In this document: piece by piece, positions 53,262-64,000 of the stretch
Layout: every line of letters begins with the position of its first letter
Position numbering within the stretch: position 1 is the first letter of the stretch
Assembly: GCF_041549525.1 (NCBI RefSeq)
Contig: NZ_CP157456.1
Span: forward strand, 2,418,001 to 2,482,000
Direction of reading: 5' to 3'
Source of the DNA: Paenarthrobacter aurescens
GTDB taxonomy: Bacteria; Actinomycetota; Actinomycetes; Actinomycetales; Micrococcaceae
DNA: 64,000 nucleotides
The notes under the pieces: generated by a model
What the model was told of the DNA's origin: nothing
What the model saw: the letters and a program-made list of their open reading frames with translations, nothing else
The model's database searches: none
Position numbers and translations under genes: made by a program

Positions 53262-53496
53262 TTTTGTGGTCACTCCTGTTTCTGAAACGAGGTTGAACCC
53301 GACGTTCTGCACCCGTGGGGCGGGCCATACTTGACGGTTCTAAGGACAAGACACGAGCACGGAGAGAGGGGCCGCACCGATCGAGTACCTGTCTATTGTG
53401 CCAGATGCCCGGAGTAAATACGACTTCGGCTGCGTGGGGCGGCGTGTTCTTCCCCACTCCCCCGGTTACTGCTGCGTCTCTGCAGTACTCTGCGCC
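53262..53496. promoter_or_regulatory. Gap upstream of rpsP
   Basis: About 235 bp between rpsP and the hypothetical gene must contain the rpsP operon promoter. On the minus strand a CACAATAG sequence near 53395-53402 is a -10-like candidate. No conserved RNA element was recognised. Confidence 0.35.
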
Positions 53497-53949
53497 TTAG
53501 TTGGACCAGACATAGAGCCCTGCACGGTCAGCCTTCTCAACGTCCGTTGCAAGGGCAGCGAGCTGCTGGACGTATTGGCGCGATTGCGCAGCGTTGAAAG
53601 GCATATCATCCTGCGCAGCCCAGGCGGCGGCGACGTCGTCCAGAACGTTGGCGTCACCTTCGCTTTCGTAGGTCAGAAGCTCGGCAAGAGCCCGCACCAT
53701 GGCTTCCGGGACCCCAAGGAGTGCATCGCTGGTGACATCCACCAAGGCAAGTTCGTAGTCAGCGCCTGCGGCATGGACTGCCTGGCCGGCCAGATCGCCC
53801 AACTGCTCAACCTCGAAGTCGGTGATGCCGTCAATCCGCACGGCCGGGCCGGTGACATCGGCACCCTTCTCCAAGGCCGCGGCCCGCTTGAGTGCTTCAT
53901 CGTGGGTGGCTACAAAAATTTCGGCAAAGCCCATGGAAAGTACTCTCAT
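53497..53949 (-). CDS. Hypothetical protein of unknown family
   Basis: A 150-residue acidic, helical-looking protein (MGFAEIFVATHDEALKRAAAL ... GVPEAMVRALAELLTYES, then VLDDVAAAWAAQDDMPFNAAQSRQYVQQLAAL). I do not recognise the family. GC-rich third positions support coding. ATG 53949 follows GAAGGA with no spacer; ATG 53934 (MGFAEIF) is an alternative. It lies alone between rpsP and a VOC gene. Confidence 0.6.
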   Translation of the reverse strand: MRVLSMGFAEIFVATHDEALKRAAALEKGADVTGPAVRIDGITDFEVEQLGDLAGQAVHAAGADYELALVDVTSDALLGVPEAMVRALAELLTYESEGDANVLDDVAAAWAAQDDMPFNAAQSRQYVQQLAALATDVEKADRAGLYVWSN

Positions 53950-54056
53950 TCCTTCGTGCTGACGGGGCGGCGACGCGAAAATCCGAGTGGTTCCGCGCCG
54001 TCTCCCTCCAGCCTAGTGCAGCACAACGGGCGCACAGGCAATTCGGCGGACAAGGC

Positions 54057-54929
54057 CTAGCGGACGGCAACCCGCAGTTTGTTCCGCCAAGGATCCTCAA
54101 AGTGAAGCTCGGCTCCGGTGTGATGATTTGGCACACCGGCAACCTTGAGACGATCAGCCAGCGCTGCCACGTGGTCACTTCCCGGCACCTCAATGAGCAC
54201 CTCGCCCAGGCCAAGAGTGTCTTTTCGCGGACCTGCCCCACGGCTGTTCCAGACGTTCATGGCCATGTGATGGTGATAGCCGCCAGCGGAAACGAACAGT
54301 GCCTGCCCGTGCCAGCCTGCGGTGCGCTCGAAGCCGAGCGTTTGGACGTAGAACTTCTGCGCAGTCTCCACATCACCCACTTGCAGGTGGACATGCCCGA
54401 TCCCGGCGGCGGCTTCGTGCTGCCCTGTCACGGCAGCTTCACTCAGGTGCTGCTGGAGAAAGCGCTGCGGTGGCAATGCCACATTGTCCATCACCACGTT
54501 TTTGCCGTCCCACTGCCAAAGCTCACGCGGCTTGTCATAGTAGAGCTCAATGCCGTTGCCTTCGGGGTCTGTGAAGTAGAAGGCTTCACTGACCAGGTGG
54601 TCGGCGCTCCCCGCAAAAGCGCGGGGTTCATACTCTGCGGCAGTGGCAATGGTGGCGGCCAATGAAGGCTGGTCCTCGAACAGGATGGCCGTGTGAAACA
54701 AGCCGGCCTCGCCCCGCCCTGGAATCTGCAGTCCCGCCGCCGGAGCAAGGTGAACCACCGGCTTGCCGACTCGCCCCAGATACAGCCCACCATCCTGCTC
54801 GGCAACCACCTTCAGGCCCAGGGCGCGCTGGTAGTAGTCGCTCATGACCTTCATGTCGCCAACCTTGAGCATGACGGTGCCCATGGTGAGTTCGGCAGGC
54901 AGAAGATCCTGACTGGTTGAAATGGTCAT
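54057..54929 (-). CDS. VOC-family (glyoxalase/dioxygenase-type) protein, CatE/YfiE-like
   Basis: A 290-residue protein with tandem VOC modules. Metal ligands appear as His in LFHTAILFE, Glu in EGNGIELYYDKP and, in the second half, His in GIGHVHLQVGDV with Glu in the closing ELHFEDPWRN strand. The layout matches Bacillus CatE/YfiE-type proteins, some of which are catechol 2,3-dioxygenases; the substrate here is unknown. GGGAGC lies 5 nt upstream of ATG 54929. A 12-bp palindrome lies 60 bp upstream. Confidence 0.84.
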   Translation of the reverse strand: MTISTSQDLLPAELTMGTVMLKVGDMKVMSDYYQRALGLKVVAEQDGGLYLGRVGKPVVHLAPAAGLQIPGRGEAGLFHTAILFEDQPSLAATIATAAEYEPRAFAGSADHLVSEAFYFTDPEGNGIELYYDKPRELWQWDGKNVVMDNVALPPQRFLQQHLSEAAVTGQHEAAAGIGHVHLQVGDVETAQKFYVQTLGFERTAGWHGQALFVSAGGYHHHMAMNVWNSRGAGPRKDTLGLGEVLIEVPGSDHVAALADRLKVAGVPNHHTGAELHFEDPWRNKLRVAVR

Positions 54930-54988
54930 GTGAAGCTCCCGGTTCTGAGGTGGCCGCGAATCGGCATCCTTCTACCTTTATAAATTAC

Positions 54989-55000
54989 TTGAAGCTTCAA
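54989..55000. promoter_or_regulatory. Perfect palindrome TTGAAGCTTCAA upstream of the VOC gene
   Basis: The 12-bp palindrome TTGAAGCTTCAA, with flanking AATTAC/TTTATT, lies in the VOC promoter. MarR-family regulators of CatE-type genes bind similar AT-rich palindromes. No MarR gene is in this window. Confidence 0.5.
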
Positions 55001-55007
55001 TTTATTC

Positions 55008-56090
55008 CTAACGGACGACATGTCCTCCAAGGACTATGTGTTTAAGGTCAGTGACCGTGGCCAGGCGGCGTCGAGGGTCGTCACTGCACAACACGACGTC
55101 GGCCCGGGCGCCCTCGCTGATGCCCTCGGCTCCCAACCATGCCCGGGCACCCCACGCGGCGGCCTCCAGGACAGCGGCAGGCGGCAGGCCGGCGTCGTGC
55201 AGTTCCATCATTTCGTCCGCAATCCTGCCGTGTTTAATGACGCTTCCCGCGTCGGTCCCCGCATAGATGGTGACCCCGGCCTCGAACGCCTCCCCCACGC
55301 GCTCATGACGACGATTCCAGAGCCGGAGCATGTGATCCGCGTACTGCGGAAACTTCGGCGCTGCCTGCGCGGCTATGTCCGGGAAGGTGGCGATGTTGAC
55401 AAGTGTGGGAACTATTGGGACTGACTGCTCCACCAAACGGGGCAGATGCCTGGGCAGGAGGCCGGTGGCGTGCTCAATACAATCAATGTTGGCATCGAGC
55501 ATGTGATCGATGGTGTCCTCGGCGAAGCAATGAGCCGTAACCCTGGCACCTTCATCATGCGCGGCCGCGATGGCGTCCCTCACGGTCTTTGCCGGAAACG
55601 ATGCGGCGAGGTCTCCGACGCCACGATCTATCCAGTCGCCCACCAGTTTTACCCAGCCATCACCGTCCCGGGCTTCCTTTCGGACGGTCTCCACCAGCTG
55701 CTCCGGTTCAATCTCGTGGCCCAGACCGCGGAGGTAGCGCCGGCTCCTGGCAATATGCCGGCCTGAACGGATGAGTCGGGGCAGATCAGACCGCTGTTGG
55801 ACCCAGCGCGTGTCGCTGGGCGATCCGCAATCGCGGATCAGCAGCGTTCCGGCGTCGCGGTCCGCTTGGGCCTGAGCCAGGGTGGTTTGCTCATCAACCG
55901 CTCCGCCTGCCCCTAGTCCGATGTGGCAGTGAGCATCCACCAAACCAGGCAGAACCCACCCCTCCAACACAACGTCCGGCATGACCGTGGGGCGCTGGAA
56001 GGTCAGAACTCCATCCACGGACCACATCCCCTGGCGCTCCTCGGTCGCCGAGACGAGCACAGGTCCAATGAATTCGATGATGTCGGCCAT
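55008..56090 (-). CDS. Amidohydrolase-family protein
   Basis: A 360-residue metal hydrolase. GLVDAHCHIGLGAGG (HxH metal site), WVKLVGDWID (Lys, the usual bridging ligand), VTAHCFAEDT, CIEHATGLLP and YAGTDAGS (Asp) follow the imidazolonepropionase/prolidase-like amidohydrolase pattern. Substrate unknown. ATG 56090 starts MADIIEFIGPVLVSATEE. The frame extends upstream over the thiC riboswitch, so that extension is rejected. It is divergent from thiC. Confidence 0.85.
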   Translation of the reverse strand: MADIIEFIGPVLVSATEERQGMWSVDGVLTFQRPTVMPDVVLEGWVLPGLVDAHCHIGLGAGGAVDEQTTLAQAQADRDAGTLLIRDCGSPSDTRWVQQRSDLPRLIRSGRHIARSRRYLRGLGHEIEPEQLVETVRKEARDGDGWVKLVGDWIDRGVGDLAASFPAKTVRDAIAAAHDEGARVTAHCFAEDTIDHMLDANIDCIEHATGLLPRHLPRLVEQSVPIVPTLVNIATFPDIAAQAAPKFPQYADHMLRLWNRRHERVGEAFEAGVTIYAGTDAGSVIKHGRIADEMMELHDAGLPPAAVLEAAAWGARAWLGAEGISEGARADVVLCSDDPRRRLATVTDLKHIVLGGHVVR

Positions 56091-56095
56091 GGTAA

Positions 56096-58840
<2,745 letters not shown>

Positions 58841-58869
58841 TGATTCAGCCTATTCCACGGCTCTGACAT

Positions 58870-58900
58870 CCTAAGGAGCCGGGAGGCCCGGCTCCTTAGG
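58870..58900. terminator. Terminator hairpin after ffh
   Basis: CCTAAGGAGCCGGG (58870-58883) and CCCGGCTCCTTAGG (58887-58900), a perfect 14-bp stem with a 3-nt loop, just 3' of ffh on the minus strand. No T tract follows on that strand. Confidence 0.65.
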
Positions 58901-58909
58901 ACGCAATAT

Positions 58910-60490
58910 TTACTTTCCGAGGAACTTGTCAAAGCCCTTGGGAAGATTCAGCGATGACGGATCGAAGTCTGCTGCACCCTGACCAAAAGCCGCTCCGGTA
59001 GGGGCTGCCGAGGCAGCGTTTGCCCGCTTGGCTTCGGCATCACGCAGCTCCTGGGCTGCCTTGGCAGGGTTGCCTGAGCGAGCCTTCTTCTTCGGGGCGT
59101 TCTTCCCGTTCTTGCGTCCACCGCCGGGGCCTCCGAGCCCAGGCATCCCGGGCATACCCGGCATGCCGCCGCCCTGTGCGAGCTTCTTCATCATCTTCTG
59201 CGCTTGGGCAAACCGCTCCAGCAGGCCATTGACCTCGGACACATGCACGCCGGAACCCTTGGCAATACGGGCGCGGCGTGAGCCATTGATGATCTTGGGG
59301 GCAACGCGCTCGTGCGGAGTCATGGAGCGGACGATTGCCTCGACGCGGTCGATCTCTTTTTCGTCGAAGTTCTCCAGCTGCTGGCGGATGTTTTGCGCAC
59401 CCGGCATCATCATGAGCATCTTCTTCATGGAGCCCATGTTGCGGATCTGCTGCATCTGGGCGAGGAAGTCGTCCAGGGTGAAGTCTTCCTGGTCAGCGAA
59501 TTTCTTCGCCATCCGGGCAGCTTCGTCCTTGTCCCATGCCTTCTCAGCCTGTTCGATCAGGGTGAGGACGTCACCCATGTCCAGGATGCGCGAAGCCATG
59601 CGGTCCGGGTGGAAGAGCTCGAAGTCGTCAAGGCCTTCACCGGTAGAGGCAAACATCACCGGCTTACCAGTGACGGACGCCACCGAAAGCGCGGCACCGC
59701 CGCGGGCATCGCCGTCGAGCTTGGAAAGCACAATGCCTGTGAAGTTGACGCCCTCATCGAATGCCATGGCCGTGTTGACGGCGTCCTGACCGATCATGGA
59801 GTCAATGACAAACAGGACTTCGTTGGGAATGATCGCCTGACGGATACGGCGGGCCTGATCCATCATCTCGGCGTCAACGCCAAGGCGACCGGCGGTGTCA
59901 ACAATCACGACGTCGTGCAGCTTCTGACGTGCTTCCTCCACACCAGCCTTGGCTACGGCCACGGGGTCACCGGCAGGGTGCTCCAGCTCTGACGTGGCGC
60001 CGGGGTGCGGAGCAAACACGGGAACGCCCGCACGCTGTCCCACAACCTGGAGCTGGGTCACTGCGTTGGGGCGCTGAAGATCACAGGCCACCAGCATGGG
60101 GCTGTGGCCCTGGGATTTGAGCCACTTGGACAACTTGCCGGCAAGGGTGGTCTTACCGGCACCCTGGAGGCCGGCAAGCATGATGATGGTGGGGCCCGTC
60201 TTGGCCAAGCGGATGCGACGGGTTTCGCCACCGAGGATCTCCTTGAGTTCCTCGTTGACGATCTTCACGATCTGTTGGCTCGGGTTCAGTGCCCCCGAGA
60301 CTTCGGCGCCCAAGGCGCGTTCGCGGATGCGGCCGGTGAACTCGCGGACCACGGATACTGCAACGTCCGCATCCAGCAAGGCACGGCGAATCTCACGAAC
60401 GGTGGCATCGACATCAGCCTCGGTGAGGCGGCCTTTGCCACGGAGGTTCTTGAAGGTTGCTGTCAACCGGTCAGAGAGTGAATTGAACAC
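58910..60490 (-). CDS. ffh: Signal recognition particle protein (SRP54)
   Basis: A 526-residue GTPase that targets signal-anchor proteins to the membrane with FtsY and 4.5S RNA. The G-domain motifs are GLQGAGKTTLAGKLSKWL (G1), DTAGRLGVD (G3) and VLSKLDGDARGG (TKLD-like G4); the M domain begins near DFLAQMQQIRNMG with the methionine-rich KKMLMMMPGAQ and RRARIAKGSG RNA-binding motif. The C-terminal tail is long and Gly/Lys/Ala rich (GMPGMPGMPG, NGKNAPKKKARSG). The start is GTG 60490 with weak Shine-Dalgarno support. Confidence 0.96.
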   Translation of the reverse strand: MFNSLSDRLTATFKNLRGKGRLTEADVDATVREIRRALLDADVAVSVVREFTGRIRERALGAEVSGALNPSQQIVKIVNEELKEILGGETRRIRLAKTGPTIIMLAGLQGAGKTTLAGKLSKWLKSQGHSPMLVACDLQRPNAVTQLQVVGQRAGVPVFAPHPGATSELEHPAGDPVAVAKAGVEEARQKLHDVVIVDTAGRLGVDAEMMDQARRIRQAIIPNEVLFVIDSMIGQDAVNTAMAFDEGVNFTGIVLSKLDGDARGGAALSVASVTGKPVMFASTGEGLDDFELFHPDRMASRILDMGDVLTLIEQAEKAWDKDEAARMAKKFADQEDFTLDDFLAQMQQIRNMGSMKKMLMMMPGAQNIRQQLENFDEKEIDRVEAIVRSMTPHERVAPKIINGSRRARIAKGSGVHVSEVNGLLERFAQAQKMMKKLAQGGGMPGMPGMPGLGGPGGGRKNGKNAPKKKARSGNPAKAAQELRDAEAKRANAASAAPTGAAFGQGAADFDPSSLNLPKGFDKFLGK

Positions 60491-60658
60491 GCGCCGTGCA
60501 CTTCTTTCGATGGTCTACGAATGGCGGCCAATGCGGCACGCCATAGTCCTGATCATTCTTGCCCCGGCAAATATGCCTCAGCCAACAAATCTGATTCGAC
60601 TACGGGACTCGACTATCTAGGGTACCAAGTCGCACCTGCAAGATGGCATGCTGGCACA

Positions 60659-62059
60659 GTGACCAGTAAAACAACTGTAAAAACGTTGCTCATCCTCGGC
60701 GCGTCCGGGGACCTGACAGGCAGGCTGCTCCTGCCCGGACTGGCAGGGCTCCTGGCTTCCGGACGGGCCCCGGGCCTTCGTCTGGTGGGGGCCGGTTCTG
60801 ACCCGTGGTCCCCCGAACAGTGGCAGGACCGGGTCAACACGGCCTTCGCTGCAGCATCGAACGCATCCGAGGCAACAGGCCGCGCCGATCTGGCCGCCGT
60901 GGCATCAACCACTGAATACCATCAGGTGGACGTCACCGCTGACGGCCCTTTGGCCGAGCTGCTGAGCCGACTGGAGGGGCCAGTGGCCATCTACTTCGCT
61001 TTGCCTCCCCACGTCAGCCAGAAGGCCTGCGAAGTGCTTCACCGGGACCAGCTGCCCCCAGGAACCCGGCTGGTGATGGAAAAGCCCTTCGGCTCGGGAA
61101 CCGAATCCGCCCACGAGCTCAACAAGACACTCGCGGCACTGGTGCCCGAGGACCGCATCCACCGCGTGGATCACTTCCTGGGTAAAGCCACGGTGTTGAA
61201 CATCCTGGGACTTCGTTTCGCCAACACGTTCCTGGAACCGGTGTGGAACCGGGACCACATTGAAAAAGTGGAAGTCATCTTTGATGAGGACCTGGCCCTT
61301 GAGGGCAGGGCACGGTACTACGACACCGCGGGTGCCCTTCGCGATATGGTCCAGAGCCATCTCCTGCACATCATGGCCTTCCTTGCGGTGGACGCCCCGG
61401 CCACCGTTGAGGAACGGGACCTGCGCGACGCCGTTGCAACAGTTCTGCGGGCCAGCAGCATCAAGGCCCCGTACGCCCACTCCACACGCCGCGCCCGCTA
61501 CACGGCAGGAACCCTCGGCGAACGAACGGTACCGGATTACGTTGCCGAAGAAGGCGTAGATCCCTCCCGAAACACCGAAACCCTGGCAGAGGTCCGCGTG
61601 GAGATAGATAACTGGCGGTGGAAGGGTGTTCCGTTCATCCTTCGCTCCGGAAAGGCCATGGGACGCCGGCGCAAGGAAGCTGTGATTACCTTCCGCCCCG
61701 TCCCCCACCTGCCCAAGGGATTTTCCGGTGTGGACTCCCCCAACCAGCTGCGGATCGGATTCGGCCCGGACGTCCTGGAACTCGACGTCGACGTCAACGG
61801 CCCCGGGGACATCTTCAGCCTGGACCGCGCAAGTCTGGTGGCCCAGCTCAACGCAGCCGGCATGCTCCCCTATGGTGAAGTACTCGAAGGCATCCTGAAC
61901 GGTGATCCTTTGCTGTCCGTTCGGGGTGATACTGCCGAGGACTGCTGGCGGATCATTGAGCCCGTCCTCCGGGCTTGGGAATCCGGCGACGTCCCGCTGG
62001 AAGAGTACGACGCCGGCACCGCAGGCCCGGCGGGTTGGCCCACCGCCGTCGTGGACTAA
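60659..62059 (+). CDS. zwf: Glucose-6-phosphate dehydrogenase family protein
   Basis: A 466-residue NADP-dependent enzyme of the oxidative pentose phosphate pathway. The dinucleotide motif is LLILGASGDLTGRLLLPGL (GASGDL, with TGR replacing the usual AKR), the substrate motif is RVDHFLGKATVLNIL (RIDHYLGK in most) and EKPFGSGTESAHELN is conserved. GTG 60659 (MTSKTTVKTLLILGASGDL) gives the family N-terminus; an upstream ATG adds 46 unrelated residues. It lies where glnD is expected in other actinobacteria; a second, canonical zwf may exist elsewhere. Confidence 0.83.
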   Translation: MTSKTTVKTLLILGASGDLTGRLLLPGLAGLLASGRAPGLRLVGAGSDPWSPEQWQDRVNTAFAAASNASEATGRADLAAVASTTEYHQVDVTADGPLAELLSRLEGPVAIYFALPPHVSQKACEVLHRDQLPPGTRLVMEKPFGSGTESAHELNKTLAALVPEDRIHRVDHFLGKATVLNILGLRFANTFLEPVWNRDHIEKVEVIFDEDLALEGRARYYDTAGALRDMVQSHLLHIMAFLAVDAPATVEERDLRDAVATVLRASSIKAPYAHSTRRARYTAGTLGERTVPDYVAEEGVDPSRNTETLAEVRVEIDNWRWKGVPFILRSGKAMGRRRKEAVITFRPVPHLPKGFSGVDSPNQLRIGFGPDVLELDVDVNGPGDIFSLDRASLVAQLNAAGMLPYGEVLEGILNGDPLLSVRGDTAEDCWRIIEPVLRAWESGDVPLEEYDAGTAGPAGWPTAVVD

Positions 62060-62077
62060 AGCCAGAGCAAACAGCGC

Positions 62078-62120
62078 AAGCGGGCCGGGTACCTTTCAGT
62101 GGTACCCGGCCCGCTTCTTG
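62078..62120. terminator. Terminator between zwf and glnB
   Basis: A perfect 16-bp stem (62078-62093 with 62101-62116) with a 7-nt loop, between the convergent zwf and glnB. Likely bidirectional, with short T runs. Confidence 0.8.
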
Positions 62121-62133
62121 TTGAGCATGGGAC

Positions 62134-62472
62134 TTAGATTGCGGCTGCGCCGCGCTCTCCGGTCCTGACCCTTACTGCTTCATAGACATCCACGGTCCAC
62201 ACCTTGCCGTCACCGGCGCGGCCTGTGTTTGAGCTGGCGATGAGGACATCAAGGATGTCATCTGCCTGCTCGTCCGTGGCGAGGACCTCAATGCGGATCT
62301 TCGGGAGCAGGTCCACGTTGTATTCCGCTCCGCGGTACACCTCGGTATAGCCTCGCTGGCGGCCGTAGCCACTTGCCGCGCTGACCGTCAGGCCCTGGAC
62401 CCCGTATGATTCGAGGCCTTCCCGGACTGCTTCAAGCTTTTCGGGACGGACGATCGCTGTGATGAGCTTCAT
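62134..62472 (-). CDS. glnB: Nitrogen regulatory protein P-II
   Basis: A 112-residue PII trimer protein sensing 2-oxoglutarate and ATP/ADP. The T loop RGAEYNVDLLPK has the uridylylation/adenylylation Tyr, and ASSNTGRAGDGKVWTVDV carries the B loop. It overlaps the amtB stop by 4 bp, so it is the GlnK-type partner of AmtB, binding the transporter when nitrogen is sufficient. No glnD follows it here, so the modification enzyme is encoded elsewhere or absent. Confidence 0.94.
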   Translation of the reverse strand: MKLITAIVRPEKLEAVREGLESYGVQGLTVSAASGYGRQRGYTEVYRGAEYNVDLLPKIRIEVLATDEQADDILDVLIASSNTGRAGDGKVWTVDVYEAVRVRTGERGAAAI

Positions 62473-63800
62473 GCCTGGACACTCTCCTTGCCTTCTGCGG
62501 GGGTCTTGGCTGCAGCGGGATCGGACTTGCCTGTCACTGCGTTATGCAGGGGCTGGAAGCTGCCACCGTGGCCGTTGACGCCGAACTCGTAAGCTGTCTC
62601 AGCGTGGAGACTGAGGTCGACACCAACGTTTTCCTGCTCGGTGGAGACCCTGAAGCCCATGGTCTTGTGGATGGCAAAGGCAATGATGGCCGTCATGATC
62701 GCCGAGAAAGCGATCGCGATACCGGCTGCTGCGAGCTGTGCCCACATCTGGGTCCAGCCGCCGCCGTAGAAGAGGCCGCCGCCCACTCCATCAGTGGACT
62801 TGGCGATGAAGCCCAGTGCCACCGTGCCAATGATGCCGGAGACGAGGTGGACGCCAACAACGTCCAGGGAGTCATCAAAGCCCCAACGGAACTTCAGGCC
62901 TACTGCCAGGGCAGAGGCGACACCGGCAACTACGCCCAGGCCCAGGGCACCAATGGGGTCTACGTTTGCGCAGGCCGGGGTGATGGCCACCAAACCGGCA
63001 ACCACACCGGATGCTGCGCCGAGGGAGGTCGGGTGTCCGTCGCGGATGCGTTCGGTGATGAGCCAGCCGATCATAGCTGCTGCAGGGGCTGCGAGGGTGT
63101 TGATCCAGATCAGGCCGGCCTGTTCTGCAGTGGTAGCCGCGCCACCGTTGAAGCCGAACCAGCCGAACCAGAGGATTGCAGCGCCGAGCATCACGAAGGG
63201 AATGTTGTGGGGGCGGTGGTTCGGGTCCTTGCCGAAGCCGCGGCGGTTGCCGATGATGAGGACCAGGACCAACGCTGCAACACCTGCGTTGATGTGGACC
63301 ACGGTGCCACCGGCAAAGTCGATGGCCGGGCCGAGGGCCTTGCCAATGGCGCCTTCCGGACCGAAGAGGCCGCCACCCCAGACCATGTAGGCCAGCGGGC
63401 AGTAGACCAGCGTGACCCAGACCGGAACGAAGATGCTCCAGGCGCCGAACTTGGCGCGGTCGGCGATCGCACCACTGATCAGGGCGACGGTAATGATGGC
63501 GAAGGTGGCTGCGTAGCCGATCTTGATCATTGCATCCGGTGTGGTCTCAACACCTGCAAGGCCGAAGGCAGCAAACGGGTTACCCACGATTTGCATGAAA
63601 CCTTCGCCGGAGCTCATCGAAGCGCCCCACAGCACCCAGACAACGCCCACGATGCCGATGGAGATGAAGCTCATCATCATCATGTTCAGGGCTGCCTTGG
63701 CGCGTGTCATGCCGCCGTAGAAAAATGCCAGACCAGGTGTCATGAACAGCACAAGCGCCGCCGCCACCATGACCCATACGTGACCTGCGGTAAGTTCCAT
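62469..63800 (-). CDS. amtB: Ammonium transporter
   Basis: A 443-residue Amt/Rh protein with 11 membrane segments. Signatures: WVMVAAALVLFMTPGLAFFYGGM at segment 1, DFAGGTVVHINAGVAALVL with the first pore His, and GVHLVSGIIGTVALG with the second. The cytoplasmic C-terminal tail (EFGVNGHGGSF) is present for GlnB contact. ATG 63800 has GAGAGGA upstream. A GlnR-like box lies about 150-190 bp upstream. Confidence 0.95.
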   Translation of the reverse strand: MELTAGHVWVMVAAALVLFMTPGLAFFYGGMTRAKAALNMMMMSFISIGIVGVVWVLWGASMSSGEGFMQIVGNPFAAFGLAGVETTPDAMIKIGYAATFAIITVALISGAIADRAKFGAWSIFVPVWVTLVYCPLAYMVWGGGLFGPEGAIGKALGPAIDFAGGTVVHINAGVAALVLVLIIGNRRGFGKDPNHRPHNIPFVMLGAAILWFGWFGFNGGAATTAEQAGLIWINTLAAPAAAMIGWLITERIRDGHPTSLGAASGVVAGLVAITPACANVDPIGALGLGVVAGVASALAVGLKFRWGFDDSLDVVGVHLVSGIIGTVALGFIAKSTDGVGGGLFYGGGWTQMWAQLAAAGIAIAFSAIMTAIIAFAIHKTMGFRVSTEQENVGVDLSLHAETAYEFGVNGHGGSFQPLHNAVTGKSDPAAAKTPAEGKESVQA

Positions 63801-63951
63801 GGTGCACGTTCCTCTCTTGCTAGATCTGCGGTTCAACCGCTGTCCTGACGCCGTTTTGCGTCCTGCTTAAGAGTTTTGTGCCGCCGTGTTTCACCTGCGC
63901 AGGTTTTACATTGCGCGCTCGTTACAACAACCTCCCCAACGTAAATGGTGC

Positions 63952-63989
63952 ATATCCCCGGTGTTACGGATATGTTTCAGGCGTCGGAC
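63952..63989. promoter_or_regulatory. Candidate GlnR box upstream of amtB-glnB
   Basis: Read on the minus strand the region gives GTCCG-n6-GAAAC-n6-GTAAC-n6-GATAT. The core GAAAC-n6-GTAAC matches the actinobacterial GlnR half-site spacing (gTnAC and GaAAC separated by 6 bp). It lies about 150-190 bp from the amtB start. Confidence 0.6.
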
Positions 63990-64000
63990 TTCACAGGAAA

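Noticed and set aside
62544..63848. 434-codon plus-strand frame opposite amtB
   Set aside because: A shadow of the amtB codon pattern; no homology, and amtB has clear Amt motifs and coupling to glnB.

Overview
The window is a 64 kb stretch of ordinary core chromosome from a high-GC Gram-positive actinobacterium, most likely Arthrobacter or Paenarthrobacter (Micrococcaceae). This rests on three things seen in the sequence: actinobacterial gene neighbourhoods (DUF3052-ahpE next to aceE-fasR-fabD-fabH-acpP-fabF; rpsP-khpA-rimM-trmD-rplS-lepB-rnhB-DUF2469-yraN-comM-dprA-xerC; amtB-glnB near ffh), actinobacteria-restricted families (DUF3052, DUF3145, DUF2469, an MptB-type mannosyltransferase, homodimeric AceE), and frequent GTG starts. 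No prophage, insertion sequence, CRISPR array, plasmid or rRNA feature was found.

Layout. 1-12.6 kb: mixed housekeeping genes (partial hypothetical, tesB, ettA, a lipoprotein, tRNA-Arg, an ssb paralogue, a decayed GNAT gene, map, an AlkD-like protein, an MptB-like protein, orn, tRNA-His, def, an exported HNH-family nuclease). 12.7-19.7 kb: long-form GAPDH, the RNase P RNA, yaaA, a coiled-coil protein with a degenerate zinc ribbon, a Nif3 family protein, msrA and the cysK-cysE pair. 19.7-31.5 kb: sugar-acid metabolism. gnd and a GntR/FadR regulator are divergent; idonate/gluconate dehydrogenases and a 3-hydroxyisobutyrate-dehydrogenase-type reductase form an operon; a D-2-hydroxyacid dehydrogenase, an OafA/SGNH acyltransferase, an MHS-type transporter and an IclR regulator follow. 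31.7-34.2 kb: DUF6504-like protein, tRNA-Val, Sir2, AhpE, DUF3052. 34.5-42.6 kb: aceE followed by the FasR-type regulator and the fab genes, linking acetyl-CoA production to fatty-acid synthesis. 42.7-53.3 kb: DUF3145, then a long minus-strand block for DNA uptake and recombination (xerC, dprA, comM, yraN), protein export (two lepB), RNase HII and ribosome biogenesis (rplS, trmD, rimM, khpA, rpsP). 53.5-60.5 kb: small genes and a TPP-riboswitch-controlled thiC lie between rpsP and ffh. 60.7-64 kb: a zwf homologue and amtB-glnB.

I see no obviously new multi-gene system. The most interesting signals are regulatory and unreported in this text: a near-identical 20-bp element before both fasR and fabD (candidate FasR site), a TGAACA half-site shared by three sugar-acid promoters near the IclR gene, a GlnR-like box before amtB-glnB, and a 12-bp perfect palindrome before a VOC dioxygenase-like gene. 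Protein-level oddities are an alpha/beta hydrolase with Glu at the nucleophile position, a zinc-ribbon protein that has lost three of four cysteines, a sirtuin lacking one zinc Cys, a GNAT pseudogene with an internal deletion, and an abrupt strand-composition change inside aceE. All functional assignments come from motif and context reading, not from database searches.
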